From: Pseudoduganella ginsengisoli
Lineage (GTDB): Bacteria > Pseudomonadota > Gammaproteobacteria > Burkholderiales > Burkholderiaceae_D
Direction: 5' to 3'
Assembly: GCF_009720865.1 (NCBI RefSeq)
Contig: NZ_WNLA01000022.1
Location: 35,253 to 99,252, forward strand
DNA length: 64,000 nucleotides
The notes below the pieces were generated by a model, which was not told the origin of the DNA, did not search any database, and saw nothing but the letters and a program-made list of their open reading frames with translations. Shown piece after piece: positions 9,012-17,882 of this stretch; position 1 is the stretch's first letter; the number at the start of each line of letters is the position of its first letter. The translations under genes were made by a program, and so were the position numbers.

Positions 9012-10850
9012 GTGCAGACCCGCCAACTCTATTTCCGCCTGCTGGGCGAGTTTCGCCCCTACCTGGGCGCCCTGATCGCCACGCTGGCCGCGGTTGGCAT
9101 TGCTTCCGCCACGGACGTGCTGCTGATCCGGCAGTTGCAAAATGTCGTCAATGCGCTGGGCGCCGGCGCCGGCGGAAAAACTGCGCTGGGTGTGTCGGCC
9201 CTGCCGGCAGCCAGCATGATGGCCACGGTGCAGGGCTGGATCGACCAGCTGCTGCCTGGCGATCCGGCAAAGGCGGCGCTGTGGAGCATTCCGGTGGTGA
9301 TCATGGCGCTGGCGCTGTTGCGCATGGTGTCGACGTTTTCCGGCGACTATGGCGCGTCTTGGCTGAGCAACCGGGTCCAGGCAAATTTGCGGGAAGCCAT
9401 GTTTATCCGCTTGCTGCGCTTGCCGAACCGCTATTTTGACCAGGCATCGACTGGCGCCACGCTGTCGCGCGTGACCTACGATACCACGCAGGTGGCGCAG
9501 GGATTCCTGACGGTGATGAATGTGTTCGTGCGTGATTCGGTGCTGGCAATCGGCTACCTGATCACGCTGTTCACCACTGACTGGCAACTGGCGAGTTTTT
9601 GCATGGGCTTGCTGCCACTGGTGGCGGCCGTGGTGACGGTGGCGGGGCGCCGCATGCGCCGCCTGGCCGAAGATACGCAGGCAGCCGTGGGGGAATTGAC
9701 GCGCGTGCTCGATGAAAGTATCGGCGGCCAGCGGGTGGTGAAAATCTTTGGCGGCCAGCGCTACGAACAGCAGCGGTTCCACGAAGTCGTCAAGCACAAC
9801 CGGCATTTGGCCGTCAAACACTCGGCCACGGCGGCGCTGAACTCCGGCATCATCATGATGCTGGTCGGGATGACGCTGTCGGCCGTGATTTACTTTGCGC
9901 TGCTGCGCGCGCAGGCCGGCGCGCTGACGCCAGGCTCGTTCGTGGCGTTCATGGTGGCGCTGATGGCGATGCAGTCGCCGATCAAAAACCTGACCAAGAT
10001 GAACGAGCCGTTGCAGCGCGCACTGGCTTCCGCGAAATCCGTATTCGGCCTGATCGATACGCCTGCCGAAGCCGATAGCGGCGCGCTGGCGCTGCAGCGC
10101 GCGCAGGGCCGCATTGCCGTGCAGGGCGTCAGCTTCCGCTACAACCCGGACGACCCGGATGCCGCGCCTGCGCTGCGCGACGTGTCGCTCGACATCGCGG
10201 CCGGCGAAACCGTGGCGCTGGTCGGCGGTTCGGGCAGCGGCAAGACCACGCTGGCCGGCTTGCTGCCGCGCTTTTATGACGTGGGCGATGGCCGCATCCT
10301 GCTCGACGGCCACGACTTGCGCGACTATAAGCTGGCGGATTTGCGTGCGCAAATTGCGCTGGTCAGCCAGGACGTGGTGCTGTTCAACGATACGCTGTCA
10401 GCCAATATCGCGTATGGCGACCCGGCGCCGGACCAGACCCGCATCGAAGCGGCGGCGCGCGCTGCCTATGCGCATGACTTCATCATGAAGCAGCCGCAGG
10501 GCTATGCGACGCAGGTGGGCGAAAATGGCTTGCGCCTGTCCGGCGGCCAGCGCCAGCGGCTGGCCATTGCGCGGGCGCTGTATAAGGATGCGCCTATCCT
10601 GATTCTCGATGAAGCCACCAGTGCGCTCGATACGGAATCGGAACGCCAGGTGCAGGCCGCGCTGGAAGTGCTGATGCGGGGCCGCACCACGGTGGTGATC
10701 GCGCACCGCCTGTCGACCATTGAAAAAGCCGACCGCATCGTGGTCATGGAATCGGGCCGGATTGCCGAAGCGGGCCCGCACGATGCACTGCTGGCCAAGG
10801 GCGGCCACTATGCGCGGCTGTACCAGACGCAAAAGCAGGTGACCGCCTAG
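9012..10850 (+). CDS. msbA: MsbA-type lipid A export ABC transporter, permease/ATPase fusion
   Basis: This is a 612-aa half-transporter with an N-terminal six-helix membrane domain and a C-terminal ATPase. Walker A is GGSGSGKTT, the signature LRLSGGQRQRLAIARAL, and Walker B ILILDEATSALD. The family flips lipid A core across the inner membrane as a homodimer. The start is placed at a GTG (9012), giving VQTRQLYFRLLGEFRPYLG, which matches the usual N-terminus. An in-frame ATG at 8919 would add 31 atypical residues. It is a single gene, convergent with the DUF481 gene, with 33 bp between them. Confidence 0.92.
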   Translation: MQTRQLYFRLLGEFRPYLGALIATLAAVGIASATDVLLIRQLQNVVNALGAGAGGKTALGVSALPAASMMATVQGWIDQLLPGDPAKAALWSIPVVIMALALLRMVSTFSGDYGASWLSNRVQANLREAMFIRLLRLPNRYFDQASTGATLSRVTYDTTQVAQGFLTVMNVFVRDSVLAIGYLITLFTTDWQLASFCMGLLPLVAAVVTVAGRRMRRLAEDTQAAVGELTRVLDESIGGQRVVKIFGGQRYEQQRFHEVVKHNRHLAVKHSATAALNSGIIMMLVGMTLSAVIYFALLRAQAGALTPGSFVAFMVALMAMQSPIKNLTKMNEPLQRALASAKSVFGLIDTPAEADSGALALQRAQGRIAVQGVSFRYNPDDPDAAPALRDVSLDIAAGETVALVGGSGSGKTTLAGLLPRFYDVGDGRILLDGHDLRDYKLADLRAQIALVSQDVVLFNDTLSANIAYGDPAPDQTRIEAAARAAYAHDFIMKQPQGYATQVGENGLRLSGGQRQRLAIARALYKDAPILILDEATSALDTESERQVQAALEVLMRGRTTVVIAHRLSTIEKADRIVVMESGRIAEAGPHDALLAKGGHYARLYQTQKQVTA

Positions 10851-10883
10851 CATGCATGGGGCGGACTGCGCGCCCTGCTGGGA

Positions 10884-11627
10884 TCAGAATGAATACACGA
10901 GCGTCAGCGACGTTTGCGTATCGGTGCTCTTCTTGTCGGCCGGTGCATTGGTGTCGTTGCGCGCCGCGAACGCCGCCTTCATTTGCATGGTGCCGTTGAT
11001 TTTCGTGCTGAGCGCGGTTTCCGCCTGCGAGTGCATGTTGGACGTGCCTTTTTCCACGCTGAGGTTTTGCGTGAACAGGGCGGTCGGGCTGACTTGCCAG
11101 CGGTAGACTGCCGCGCCGCGCACGGTCAAGCCATTTTCCACGTCGCCATTGGCGCGCTTGCCGACAAAGTAGCCAGGACCGAGTTCGATGTCCAGCGTCT
11201 TGTCGCGCGAGCGGAACCAGCGTGCGCTGTGGCCGACGGACAGCGAACTGTATCGGGTGAAGGCGCCAAACTGGTCATTGACGTGCGAACCCAGCACGAA
11301 CAGTTTTTTGTCGCGGTCTTCCAGGTGGTAGGCCGCCTTGGCGGACGTTTCAAAACGCTCGGCGGAGCGGGTGCGGTGCTTGTCGCCGAAGGCATCGACC
11401 GTGCGGTCTTCCTTGAAAAATCCGGAAAAGATGTACTGGTTGCTCCAGTCTTCCAGTTCCTGCCGTGCGTCGATCTTGCCCGTCACGGACGTGCCGGACG
11501 TATTGCCGGTGGTGGTAATGGCGCCCAGTTCGGCGGCGGTGGACCAGGTTTTGTCCATGTTGTCGTCGGCGCAGGCAGCGCCTTGCGCGGCGGCCAGAGC
11601 CAGCGCGATCAGGAATTTGAGTGTCAT
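10884..11627 (-). CDS. DUF481 family (YdiY-like) outer-membrane protein
   Basis: This is a 247-aa secreted protein with signal peptide LIALALAAAQGAACA. The mature part is made of alternating amphipathic strands ending in the aromatic TLVYSF, as expected for an outer-membrane barrel. The segment WSTAAELGAITTTGNTSGTS matches the start of the DUF481 / YdiY family, in which E. coli YdiY is acid-inducible. Family function is not established. The 148-bp upstream region carries a small perfect inverted repeat. Confidence 0.85.
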   Translation of the reverse strand: MTLKFLIALALAAAQGAACADDNMDKTWSTAAELGAITTTGNTSGTSVTGKIDARQELEDWSNQYIFSGFFKEDRTVDAFGDKHRTRSAERFETSAKAAYHLEDRDKKLFVLGSHVNDQFGAFTRYSSLSVGHSARWFRSRDKTLDIELGPGYFVGKRANGDVENGLTVRGAAVYRWQVSPTALFTQNLSVEKGTSNMHSQAETALSTKINGTMQMKAAFAARNDTNAPADKKSTDTQTSLTLVYSF

Positions 11628-11718
11628 CAGCGGAGGGGCGGCGCGGGCGGGGCCGGCCGGCAGTTATAAACCGAGGGAGCGGCGATTGTACCTGACGGTG
11701 TTTTATCGCGCCGGGGCC

Positions 11719-11733
11719 GTTACACACTGTAAC
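11719..11733. promoter_or_regulatory. Small perfect inverted repeat upstream of the DUF481 gene
   Basis: GTTACA-CAC-TGTAAC lies about 90 bp upstream of the DUF481 start and 43 bp beyond the SDR stop. It could be an operator, but the arms are only 6 bp and no regulator is implied by the neighbours. Confidence 0.3.
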
Positions 11734-11775
11734 TGTCTGCAACAGTGTGCACCGGTCCGCTCCGTCCGCTGCCGC

Positions 11776-12528
11776 TCAGGCGGCAAAACCCCCGTCGATA
11801 TTCAGGCTGGCGCCCGTCACGAACGCCGCGTCGGGGCTGGCCACGTAAGCGACCATGGCGGCGATTTCCGCCGCCGTGCCGTGGCGGCCGATGGCCATCA
11901 AGCCGTGCAGCTGGGCGGCAAAATCGCCGGTGCCGGGGTTGAGGTCGGTATCGACCGGGCCTGGCTGGATATTGTTGATGGTGATGCCGCGGGGCCCCAG
12001 GTCGCGCGCCATGCCTTGCACCAGGCCCAGCAGCGCGGACTTGCTCATTGCGTACGTGGCGCCGCCGGCGAACGGCATGCGGTGCGCATTGGTGCTGCCG
12101 ATGTTGATGATGCGGGCGCCGGCAGCCATAAAGGGCAGCGCCGCCTGGATGCCGACAAATACGGCGCGCACATTGACGGCCCAGGTTTCATCGAACGCCG
12201 CCAGGTCGAACGTGGCGACGTCGCCCAGGCGCAGGATGCCGGCATTGTTGACGAGGATATCGATCTTGCCGAATTCACGGCCGATGCGCCCGATCGCGCC
12301 GCGCAGCGCTTCCGCGTCGGCCGCGTCGGCACGGATGGGCAGCGCGCGGCCGCCTTGCGCTGCGATGTCCGCTGCCAGCGCATTGGCGGCATCGGCGTTG
12401 TGCTGGTAAGTGAAGGCGACGGTGGCGCCGTCATGCGCCAGGCGGCGCACGATGCCGGCGCCGATGCCGCGCGAACCGCCGGTGACGAAAGCGATTTTGC
12501 CTGCGAAAGCTGGGGTGGTGGTGGTCAT
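11776..12528 (-). CDS. SDR-family oxidoreductase
   Basis: This is a 250-aa classical short-chain dehydrogenase/reductase. The Rossmann motif is VTGGSRGIGAGI, the structural motif VNNAGIL, and the catalytic Ser and YAMSK (Tyr-x3-Lys) follow in INIGSTNAH...ATYAMSKSA. The C-terminal LNIDGGFAA is typical of FabG-like members, which use NAD(P)H. The gene is divergent from a LysR regulator at 12731, a common arrangement in which the regulator controls the SDR. The substrate is unknown. Confidence 0.92.
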   Translation of the reverse strand: MTTTTPAFAGKIAFVTGGSRGIGAGIVRRLAHDGATVAFTYQHNADAANALAADIAAQGGRALPIRADAADAEALRGAIGRIGREFGKIDILVNNAGILRLGDVATFDLAAFDETWAVNVRAVFVGIQAALPFMAAGARIINIGSTNAHRMPFAGGATYAMSKSALLGLVQGMARDLGPRGITINNIQPGPVDTDLNPGTGDFAAQLHGLMAIGRHGTAAEIAAMVAYVASPDAAFVTGASLNIDGGFAA

Positions 12529-12657
12529 GCTGTTCTCCTTGAGTGAGGTGATGTGCGAGGCGACTACGGGTGGTTGATGGAGTCCAGTATGGTTGTTCGA
12601 TTGGTGCTGCGGTAGCTGGTAATTGGTCGATGCACTTTCAACCGTTGGTATAAAATG

Positions 12658-12720
12658 GGGCCTGGCCCCTTTAGCACTATTGTGCTTAGGGCGAACGATA
12701 GTGCTAAAGGGGCCAGGCCC
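12658..12720. repeat. Long inverted repeat (23-bp perfect arms) abutting the LysR start
   Basis: The arms are 12658-12680 and 12698-12720, perfect reverse complements with a 17-nt loop. Each outer half contains a GGGGCCAGGCCC-like core similar to the GGGG(T/C)CAG head of repeats near 32.3 kb and 45.1 kb. The hairpin ends 10 bp before the LysR ATG and occupies the place where its leader should be. It looks like a REP-type element rather than a terminator, since only an A/T-rich TAATTAATTA follows. Confidence 0.85.
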
Positions 12721-12730
12721 TAATTAATTA

Positions 12731-13663
12731 ATGGAACCACTGAACTATCTCGCGTCTTTTATCCAGTCCGCCGAGACGGGCAGCTTTTCCGCCGCGGCGC
12801 GGCGCCTGGGGCTGACGCCGGCCGCCGTCAGCAAGAACGTGGCCCGGCTGGAATCGTCGCTGGGCGTGCGGCTGTTCCAGCGCAGTACGCGCAGCTTGAC
12901 GTTGACCAGCGGCGGCGAACGGTTTCTCGAACAGGTGGGCAGTCCGTTTTCCAGCGTGCTGGAAGCGATCGATGGCGTGGCCAAGGATGACGGGCAGCCT
13001 TCCGGCGTGCTGAAAGTCGGCATGGCGCCGGCGTTTGGCCGCGAATACCTGTTGCCGCTGCTCGATGATTTCCTGGTCCGCAATCCGGCTGTCTTGCCGG
13101 ACTGGCATTTCGATAACCGCGCCGTGGACTTGATTGGCGATGGTTATGATGCGGCGGTGGGCGGCGGCATCCCGCTGACGCAAGGGGTGATTGCGCGCGA
13201 ATTGCTGCGCGCCGACGTGGTGGCGGTAGCGTCGCCCGCGTATTTGCAGCGCAGGGAAGTGCCGCGCCATCCGGCCGACCTGGCGCACCATGACGGCATC
13301 GTGCGGCGCTCGGTGGCGACCGGCCGCGCCAAGGTCTGGACCTTGCGCCATGACAGCGGAGAAGAAGGCCAGGCGGTGCTGCGTCCCCGCGTGATTTTCG
13401 ACGATCCGGAAGCCATGGCCCATGCCGCCATGCGCCACCTGGGCGTGGCGCTGCTGCCCATGCCCCATGCCGCGCCATGGCTGCACAAAGGTTTGCTCAA
13501 GCGCGTGCTGCCCGGCTGGCGCAGCGACGCCGGGCCAGTGTCGGTCTATTACCCCAGCAAAAAGCTGCTGCCCGCGAAAACCCGCGCCTTCGTTGACCAC
13601 GTGACGGCGCACTTCCGCCGCCCGGACGTGGCCGCATGGTTCGACAGCGCCCGCTATCCGTAA
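12731..13663 (+). CDS. LysR-family transcriptional regulator
   Basis: This is a 310-aa regulator. The N-terminal winged helix-turn-helix (about residues 1-60) has the usual LysR layout: FIQSAETGSFSAAARRLGLT, then AVSKNVARLESSLGVRLFQR. The effector-binding domain follows, close to the CrgA/DsdC-like group often paired with oxidoreductases. It is divergent from the SDR gene, its probable target. The leader is replaced by a 63-nt inverted repeat and no clear Shine-Dalgarno sequence is left in TAATTAATTA, so translation may be weak or controlled by the hairpin. Confidence 0.9.
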   Translation: MEPLNYLASFIQSAETGSFSAAARRLGLTPAAVSKNVARLESSLGVRLFQRSTRSLTLTSGGERFLEQVGSPFSSVLEAIDGVAKDDGQPSGVLKVGMAPAFGREYLLPLLDDFLVRNPAVLPDWHFDNRAVDLIGDGYDAAVGGGIPLTQGVIARELLRADVVAVASPAYLQRREVPRHPADLAHHDGIVRRSVATGRAKVWTLRHDSGEEGQAVLRPRVIFDDPEAMAHAAMRHLGVALLPMPHAAPWLHKGLLKRVLPGWRSDAGPVSVYYPSKKLLPAKTRAFVDHVTAHFRRPDVAAWFDSARYP

Positions 13664-13664
13664 A

Positions 13665-14132
13665 TTACGGTTCCACCGAGTGCGCCCGCTTCATGCAGCG
13701 CAAGATAAAAGTTGAACGGCTGTGGCGCAAACCCGGTAATTTATACAGTTTCCGGCGCAGGAATTCTTCATAGCCTGCGGTCCCGGCCACCGCCACCTTG
13801 ATCAGGTAATCGTATTCGCCCGTCAGCAGATATGCCTCCATCACTTCCGGCAATTCCGCCAGCGCCTGGCCGAATTTTTCCAGCATTTCATCGTCGTGCC
13901 GTTCCAGCGTGACTTCAATGAGGACGGTATCCGGCAAGCCCAGCGCCTTCTGGTTCAGCAGCGCCGTATAGCCTTCGATGACACCGGATTCTTCCAGCGC
14001 CTTGACCCGGTTCCAGCACGGCGTAGTGGACAGGCCCACTTGCTCCGCCAGTTTGGTATTGGACAGCCGGCCGTCGCGCCGCAGCGCCCGCAAAATGCGG
14101 CGGTCCATTTCGTCTAAGGTAAGATCATCCAT
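13665..14132 (-). CDS. Lrp/AsnC-family transcriptional regulator
   Basis: This 155-aa regulator has an N-terminal helix-turn-helix (LDEMDRRILRALRRDGRLSN, then KLAEQVGLSTTPCWNRVKAL) and a C-terminal RAM/ligand domain (EVMEAYLLTGEYDYLIKVAV). The ATG at 14132 is preferred: it gives the normal family N-terminus and leaves a palindromic operator at 14144-14166 intact upstream. A longer frame from 14165 would translate through that operator. It is convergent with the LysR gene (1 bp apart) and divergent from a small ACT-type gene that it may control. Confidence 0.9.
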   Translation of the reverse strand: MDDLTLDEMDRRILRALRRDGRLSNTKLAEQVGLSTTPCWNRVKALEESGVIEGYTALLNQKALGLPDTVLIEVTLERHDDEMLEKFGQALAELPEVMEAYLLTGEYDYLIKVAVAGTAGYEEFLRRKLYKLPGLRHSRSTFILRCMKRAHSVEP

Positions 14133-14143
14133 GATATTTAGAA

Positions 14144-14166
14144 AATGAAGAAGAGTATTCTTCATT
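14144..14166. promoter_or_regulatory. Perfect 9-bp inverted repeat, probable Lrp-family operator
   Basis: AATGAAGAA-GAGTA-TTCTTCATT is a perfect palindrome with a 5-bp spacer. It is 11 bp upstream of the preferred Lrp start and 62 bp upstream of the divergent ACT gene. Position and symmetry fit autoregulation by the Lrp homologue, perhaps with control of the neighbour. Confidence 0.6.
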
Positions 14167-14228
14167 CTAGTGCATAGTGGGTAATCTTTGGATGCCTATT
14201 CCGGGACGGGACGCGCATACTGTTTTAC

Positions 14229-14528
14229 ATGAACACGACATCCTTACCCCATCAAAAAACCCTGCGCTTCGCGATCGAGACGGAGGCAGCCCTGTCCACC
14301 CTTGAAAACGCGCTGGCGATTATTCGCCGTACGGGGATTACGCTGGACGGCATGCGCATTGCGCCGGGCGCCGATGGCATGGACGTGTGGATGCGGCTGG
14401 GTGCGGAGGAAGACGATGCGCTGACCTTGTGCCGCATGCGGCTGCATAACGTGGTGGGGATCCTGGCGATCCGGGAATTTCCCCGTCCCGCCGCCATGGA
14501 AACGGCCGCGCAGCTGGCGGCTGCCTGA
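14229..14528 (+). CDS. Small ACT-domain-like protein
   Basis: This 99-aa protein has a central region (AALSTLENALAIIRRTGITLDGMRI, then MDVWMRLGAEEDDALTLCRMRL) with the beta-alpha-beta pattern of an ACT domain, like the small regulatory subunit of acetohydroxyacid synthase (IlvM type). No catalytic ilv gene is adjacent. Being divergent from an Lrp regulator suggests a link to amino-acid sensing. Assignment is by pattern only. Confidence 0.5.
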   Translation: MNTTSLPHQKTLRFAIETEAALSTLENALAIIRRTGITLDGMRIAPGADGMDVWMRLGAEEDDALTLCRMRLHNVVGILAIREFPRPAAMETAAQLAAA

Positions 14529-14556
14529 CGGCAGCGGTGAGGCTATCCTGGCAAGG

Positions 14557-15855
14557 CTATCCTGGCAAATAAGCGTATTTGAACGCAAACACGATGGCGA
14601 TCACCCACACGACGGGTTTGACTTCCCGCGCACGGCCGGTCGCCAGCTTCAGCACCGCGTAGGTAATGAAGCCGAACGCGATGCCGTGCGCAATCGAATA
14701 CGTGAAAGGAATCAGCATGGCGGTAATGGCGGCAGGGACGCTTTCCGTCGTCTCGCCCCATTCCAGGTCCGCCAGGTCGCGCAGCATCAGGCACGCGACA
14801 AACAGCAGCGCGGGCGCCGTCGCGTACGCCGGCACGACGCCGGCCAGCGGTGCGATGAACAGGCACGCGAGGAACAGGCACGCCACCGTCAGCGCCGTCA
14901 AGCCCGTGCGCCCGCCTGCCTGCACGCCCGCCGCGCTTTCCACATACGCCGTCGTGCTGGACGTGCCCAGCAGCGAACCGGCAACGATTGCGCAGCTGTC
15001 GGCCAGCAGCGCTTTATTCAAGCGTTCCATTTTGCCCGGCACCAGCAGGCCGGCGCGGTTGGCCACGCCCATCAGTGTCCCGGTGGCGTCAAACAATTCA
15101 ACCAGGAAGAACACCAGCACCACATTGACGATGCCGACCCCGAGTGCGCCGCCCACGTCAAGTTTCAGCAGCGTGGGGTCGAGCGACGGCGGCGCCGACA
15201 CCAGGCCGTTGAATTTATTGCCGCCAAAGGCAAAACTCATCAGCGTCACCACGACGATGCCGATCAGGATCGCGCCTTTAACCCGGAGGCGGTCCAGCGC
15301 GACGATCAGCATGAAGCCGAAAATCGCCATCAGTGCGGGCGGCTTGTGTAAATCGCCGGCAGAAATCATGGTAGCGGGATTGGCTGCAACGATGCCCGCG
15401 CTTTTCAAGGCAATCAGCCCGAGGAACAAGCCCAGGCCCACTGTGATGGCGGTGCGCAGCGAGTGCGGGATGCCGTTGACGATCATGCCGCGCAGCCCCA
15501 GCAGGCTGACAATGATGAACAGGCAGCCGGAAATGAACACGGCGCCCAGCGCCGATTGCCACGGCACGTGCATGCCCATGACGACGGCGTAAGCAAAATA
15601 CGCGTTCAAGCCCATGCCGGGCGCCATGCCGATCGGGTAATTCGCATACAGCGCCATGATGACCGTCCCCAGCGCGGCGGCCAGGCAGGTGGCGACAAAC
15701 ACGGCTTCCTTCGGGACACCGGCGTCGCCCAGGATGGCGGGGTTGACGAAGATGATGTAGGCCATGGTGAGGAAGGTCGTGATGCCTGCCACCACTTCCG
15801 TGCGGACGTCGGTGCCGTTTTCCTTCAGCTTGAACAGGTTCTCAGTGATGGACAT
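14557..15855 (-). CDS. NCS2-family purine permease (AzgA/GhxP-like)
   Basis: This is a 432-aa inner-membrane protein with 12-14 hydrophobic helices. The N-terminus (FKLKENGTDVRTEVVAGITTFLTMAYIIFVNP) and the motif MGLNAYFAYAVVMG are characteristic of the AzgA-like branch that takes up adenine, guanine or hypoxanthine by proton symport. SAAGVQAGGRTGLTAL in the middle is also conserved in that branch. The gene is single, with about 138 bp upstream that shows no riboswitch I can recognise. Confidence 0.93.
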   Translation of the reverse strand: MSITENLFKLKENGTDVRTEVVAGITTFLTMAYIIFVNPAILGDAGVPKEAVFVATCLAAALGTVIMALYANYPIGMAPGMGLNAYFAYAVVMGMHVPWQSALGAVFISGCLFIIVSLLGLRGMIVNGIPHSLRTAITVGLGLFLGLIALKSAGIVAANPATMISAGDLHKPPALMAIFGFMLIVALDRLRVKGAILIGIVVVTLMSFAFGGNKFNGLVSAPPSLDPTLLKLDVGGALGVGIVNVVLVFFLVELFDATGTLMGVANRAGLLVPGKMERLNKALLADSCAIVAGSLLGTSSTTAYVESAAGVQAGGRTGLTALTVACLFLACLFIAPLAGVVPAYATAPALLFVACLMLRDLADLEWGETTESVPAAITAMLIPFTYSIAHGIAFGFITYAVLKLATGRAREVKPVVWVIAIVFAFKYAYLPG

Positions 15856-15993
15856 GGTTTCCCCCGAGGTTTTCTTGCCAGCATATCACTTTCGGCATAT
15901 ATCGCAGCGATTTTCACCCGCTTTCAGGCCCGGATGATCTTGCATTAGCGGCAACACGCGGTAAAATGAGCCCTCTGTATCGATCTGCGGGCG

Positions 15994-17856
15994 ATGAAAC
16001 TACGTACCCATTACTGGCTGCTGGCGTTTTGCATAGTGTTGCCGATCGCCGTCTTTTTCAGCATCGCCCTGGATATGCTGCTGACGTCGCAGCGCGAAGT
16101 GGCCATGCGCCACATCGAGGAAAGCGCCCGTTCCGCGCGCCAGGAACTGGATGCGGAAATCCGCCGCGCCCAGTCGGTGCTGCGCGCGCTGGCGTATTCG
16201 CAGTCGCTCGACAGCGCCGACTATGCCCGCTTTTACCGCGAAGCGCTGGCCGCCAATGCGGGCCTGGGCGCTTGGATCATTTTGTACGATGAAAACGGCC
16301 AGCAGCTGGTCAATACGCGGGTGGCCTATGGCGATCCGTTGCCGCAGCGGCCCGATACCACCGTCGTCAAGGACATGATTTCAACCGGTAAAGGACTGGT
16401 TACCAGCGTGAAATGGGGACCGGCCTTGAAACAGCACTTCGTGGCGGTGGAGCAGCCGATCGCCACGGCGTCGGGCCGCCACCTGGTGCTGTCGCAAGCG
16501 TTCACTCCGTCGTATTTCACCCGCACCTATGCGGGGCGCGTGATCCCTGAATCGTGGCCGGTGTGGGTCATCGATGGCAAAGGCACGATGATTTCGCGCC
16601 GCGACGCCGGCGAGGCCAAGACCGGCAACCCGGTCCAGGCGGATGTGCTGACGGCCATCCGCGCGGCGCCGTCCGGCCGCTTGCGCCACACGTCGGTGGA
16701 AGGGACGGAAATCGATGGCTATTTCGTGCATTCGGCGCTGTCCGACTGGGCTGTCGTGGTCGGCGCCCCTGTGGCCGAAATCAATGCATCCGTGATCCGC
16801 GGCATGTCGGTGGCCGTGGCGGGCTTTTTGCTGGCTATCGCGGCAGCGGTCGGACTGGGCGTCCATACCGGCAAGCGGCTGGTGCGCTTTGTGTCAAATG
16901 CATCGCGGGCGGCGCGTGCGCTGGGCCGCGAATCGGCCGTGACGGTGTTGAAGAAGTCGAATATCGGTGAAATGGAAGCGCTCAACGACGCGATCCGCGA
17001 AGCCGATGCGAGGCTGCGGCAGGAAATGGATTCGCGCGCACAGGCCGAACGCGAACGCAATGAATTGCTGGCGCGCGAGCGGGCCGCGCGTACCCACGCG
17101 GAAGAACAGAATGCCGCCAAGGATGAATTCCTTGCCATGCTGGGCCACGAATTGCGCAATCCGCTGGGCGCCATCACCAGCGCGGTGGCCGTGCTCGACC
17201 ACGCGTGCCTGCCCGGCATGCCGGCCGAAGCATCGAACCGGGCGCGCGACGTGCTGCGCCGCCAGTCGGCGCATTTGCGGTCGCTGGTCGATGACTTGCT
17301 GGAAGTGAACCGCGCACTGATGGGCAAGCTGGCGCTGAACCGCCAGCGTATGGATCTCGGCGAAGCCGTGCGCAGCTGCGTCGACATGCTGCAATCGTCC
17401 GGCAAGCTGAAAACGCACCACGTGGAAACATCGCTGGCTTGCGTGCCGGTCATGGCCGACGGCACGCGGCTGGCGCAGGTGATCGACAATATCCTGGACA
17501 ATGCCGTCAAATACAGCCCGCCAGGCACGCGCATTGCCATTGCTGTGCGGCGTGAGGGCGATGAAGCCGTTATGTCGGTGCGCGACGAAGGCGTCGGCAT
17601 CACGCCGGATTTGCTGCCGCACGTGTTTAAAGTGTTCGTTCAGGGCAAGCAGACATTGCAGCGCGTGCAGGGTGGCCTGGGCATAGGCTTGACGCTGGTG
17701 CGGCGGCTGGTGGAAATGCATGGCGGCGTGATTGCCGTGACCAGCGAAGGCGCCAACCAGGGCGCCACCGTGACCGTGCGGCTTCCGCTGGCCGACGCGG
17801 CGCCCAAGGCGCTGCCCGTGATGTCGGGCGAGGATGCTGGGGCGTGGTGGCGCTGA
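15994..17856 (+). CDS. Sensor histidine kinase with periplasmic double-Cache-type domain
   Basis: This is a 620-aa membrane kinase. One helix at about residues 8-30 and a second at 268-292 enclose a roughly 235-residue periplasmic PDC/Cache-like sensor. A coiled-coil linker follows, then HisKA with FLAMLGHELRNPLGAITSA and a HATPase with NILDNAVKYSPPGTRI, RDEGVGI and GGLGIGLTLVRRL. There is no attached receiver and no response-regulator gene beside it, so its partner is elsewhere. Membrane topology and domain order are clear; the signal is unknown. Confidence 0.92.
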   Translation: MKLRTHYWLLAFCIVLPIAVFFSIALDMLLTSQREVAMRHIEESARSARQELDAEIRRAQSVLRALAYSQSLDSADYARFYREALAANAGLGAWIILYDENGQQLVNTRVAYGDPLPQRPDTTVVKDMISTGKGLVTSVKWGPALKQHFVAVEQPIATASGRHLVLSQAFTPSYFTRTYAGRVIPESWPVWVIDGKGTMISRRDAGEAKTGNPVQADVLTAIRAAPSGRLRHTSVEGTEIDGYFVHSALSDWAVVVGAPVAEINASVIRGMSVAVAGFLLAIAAAVGLGVHTGKRLVRFVSNASRAARALGRESAVTVLKKSNIGEMEALNDAIREADARLRQEMDSRAQAERERNELLARERAARTHAEEQNAAKDEFLAMLGHELRNPLGAITSAVAVLDHACLPGMPAEASNRARDVLRRQSAHLRSLVDDLLEVNRALMGKLALNRQRMDLGEAVRSCVDMLQSSGKLKTHHVETSLACVPVMADGTRLAQVIDNILDNAVKYSPPGTRIAIAVRREGDEAVMSVRDEGVGITPDLLPHVFKVFVQGKQTLQRVQGGLGIGLTLVRRLVEMHGGVIAVTSEGANQGATVTVRLPLADAAPKALPVMSGEDAGAWWR

Positions 17857-17882
17857 ACGCCGCCACGGCCATGACATTGCTA

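Noticed and set aside
12658..12720. Rho-independent terminator for the SDR/LysR gap
   Set aside because: Both flanking genes start at this gap, so no transcript should end there, and no T tract follows the stem.
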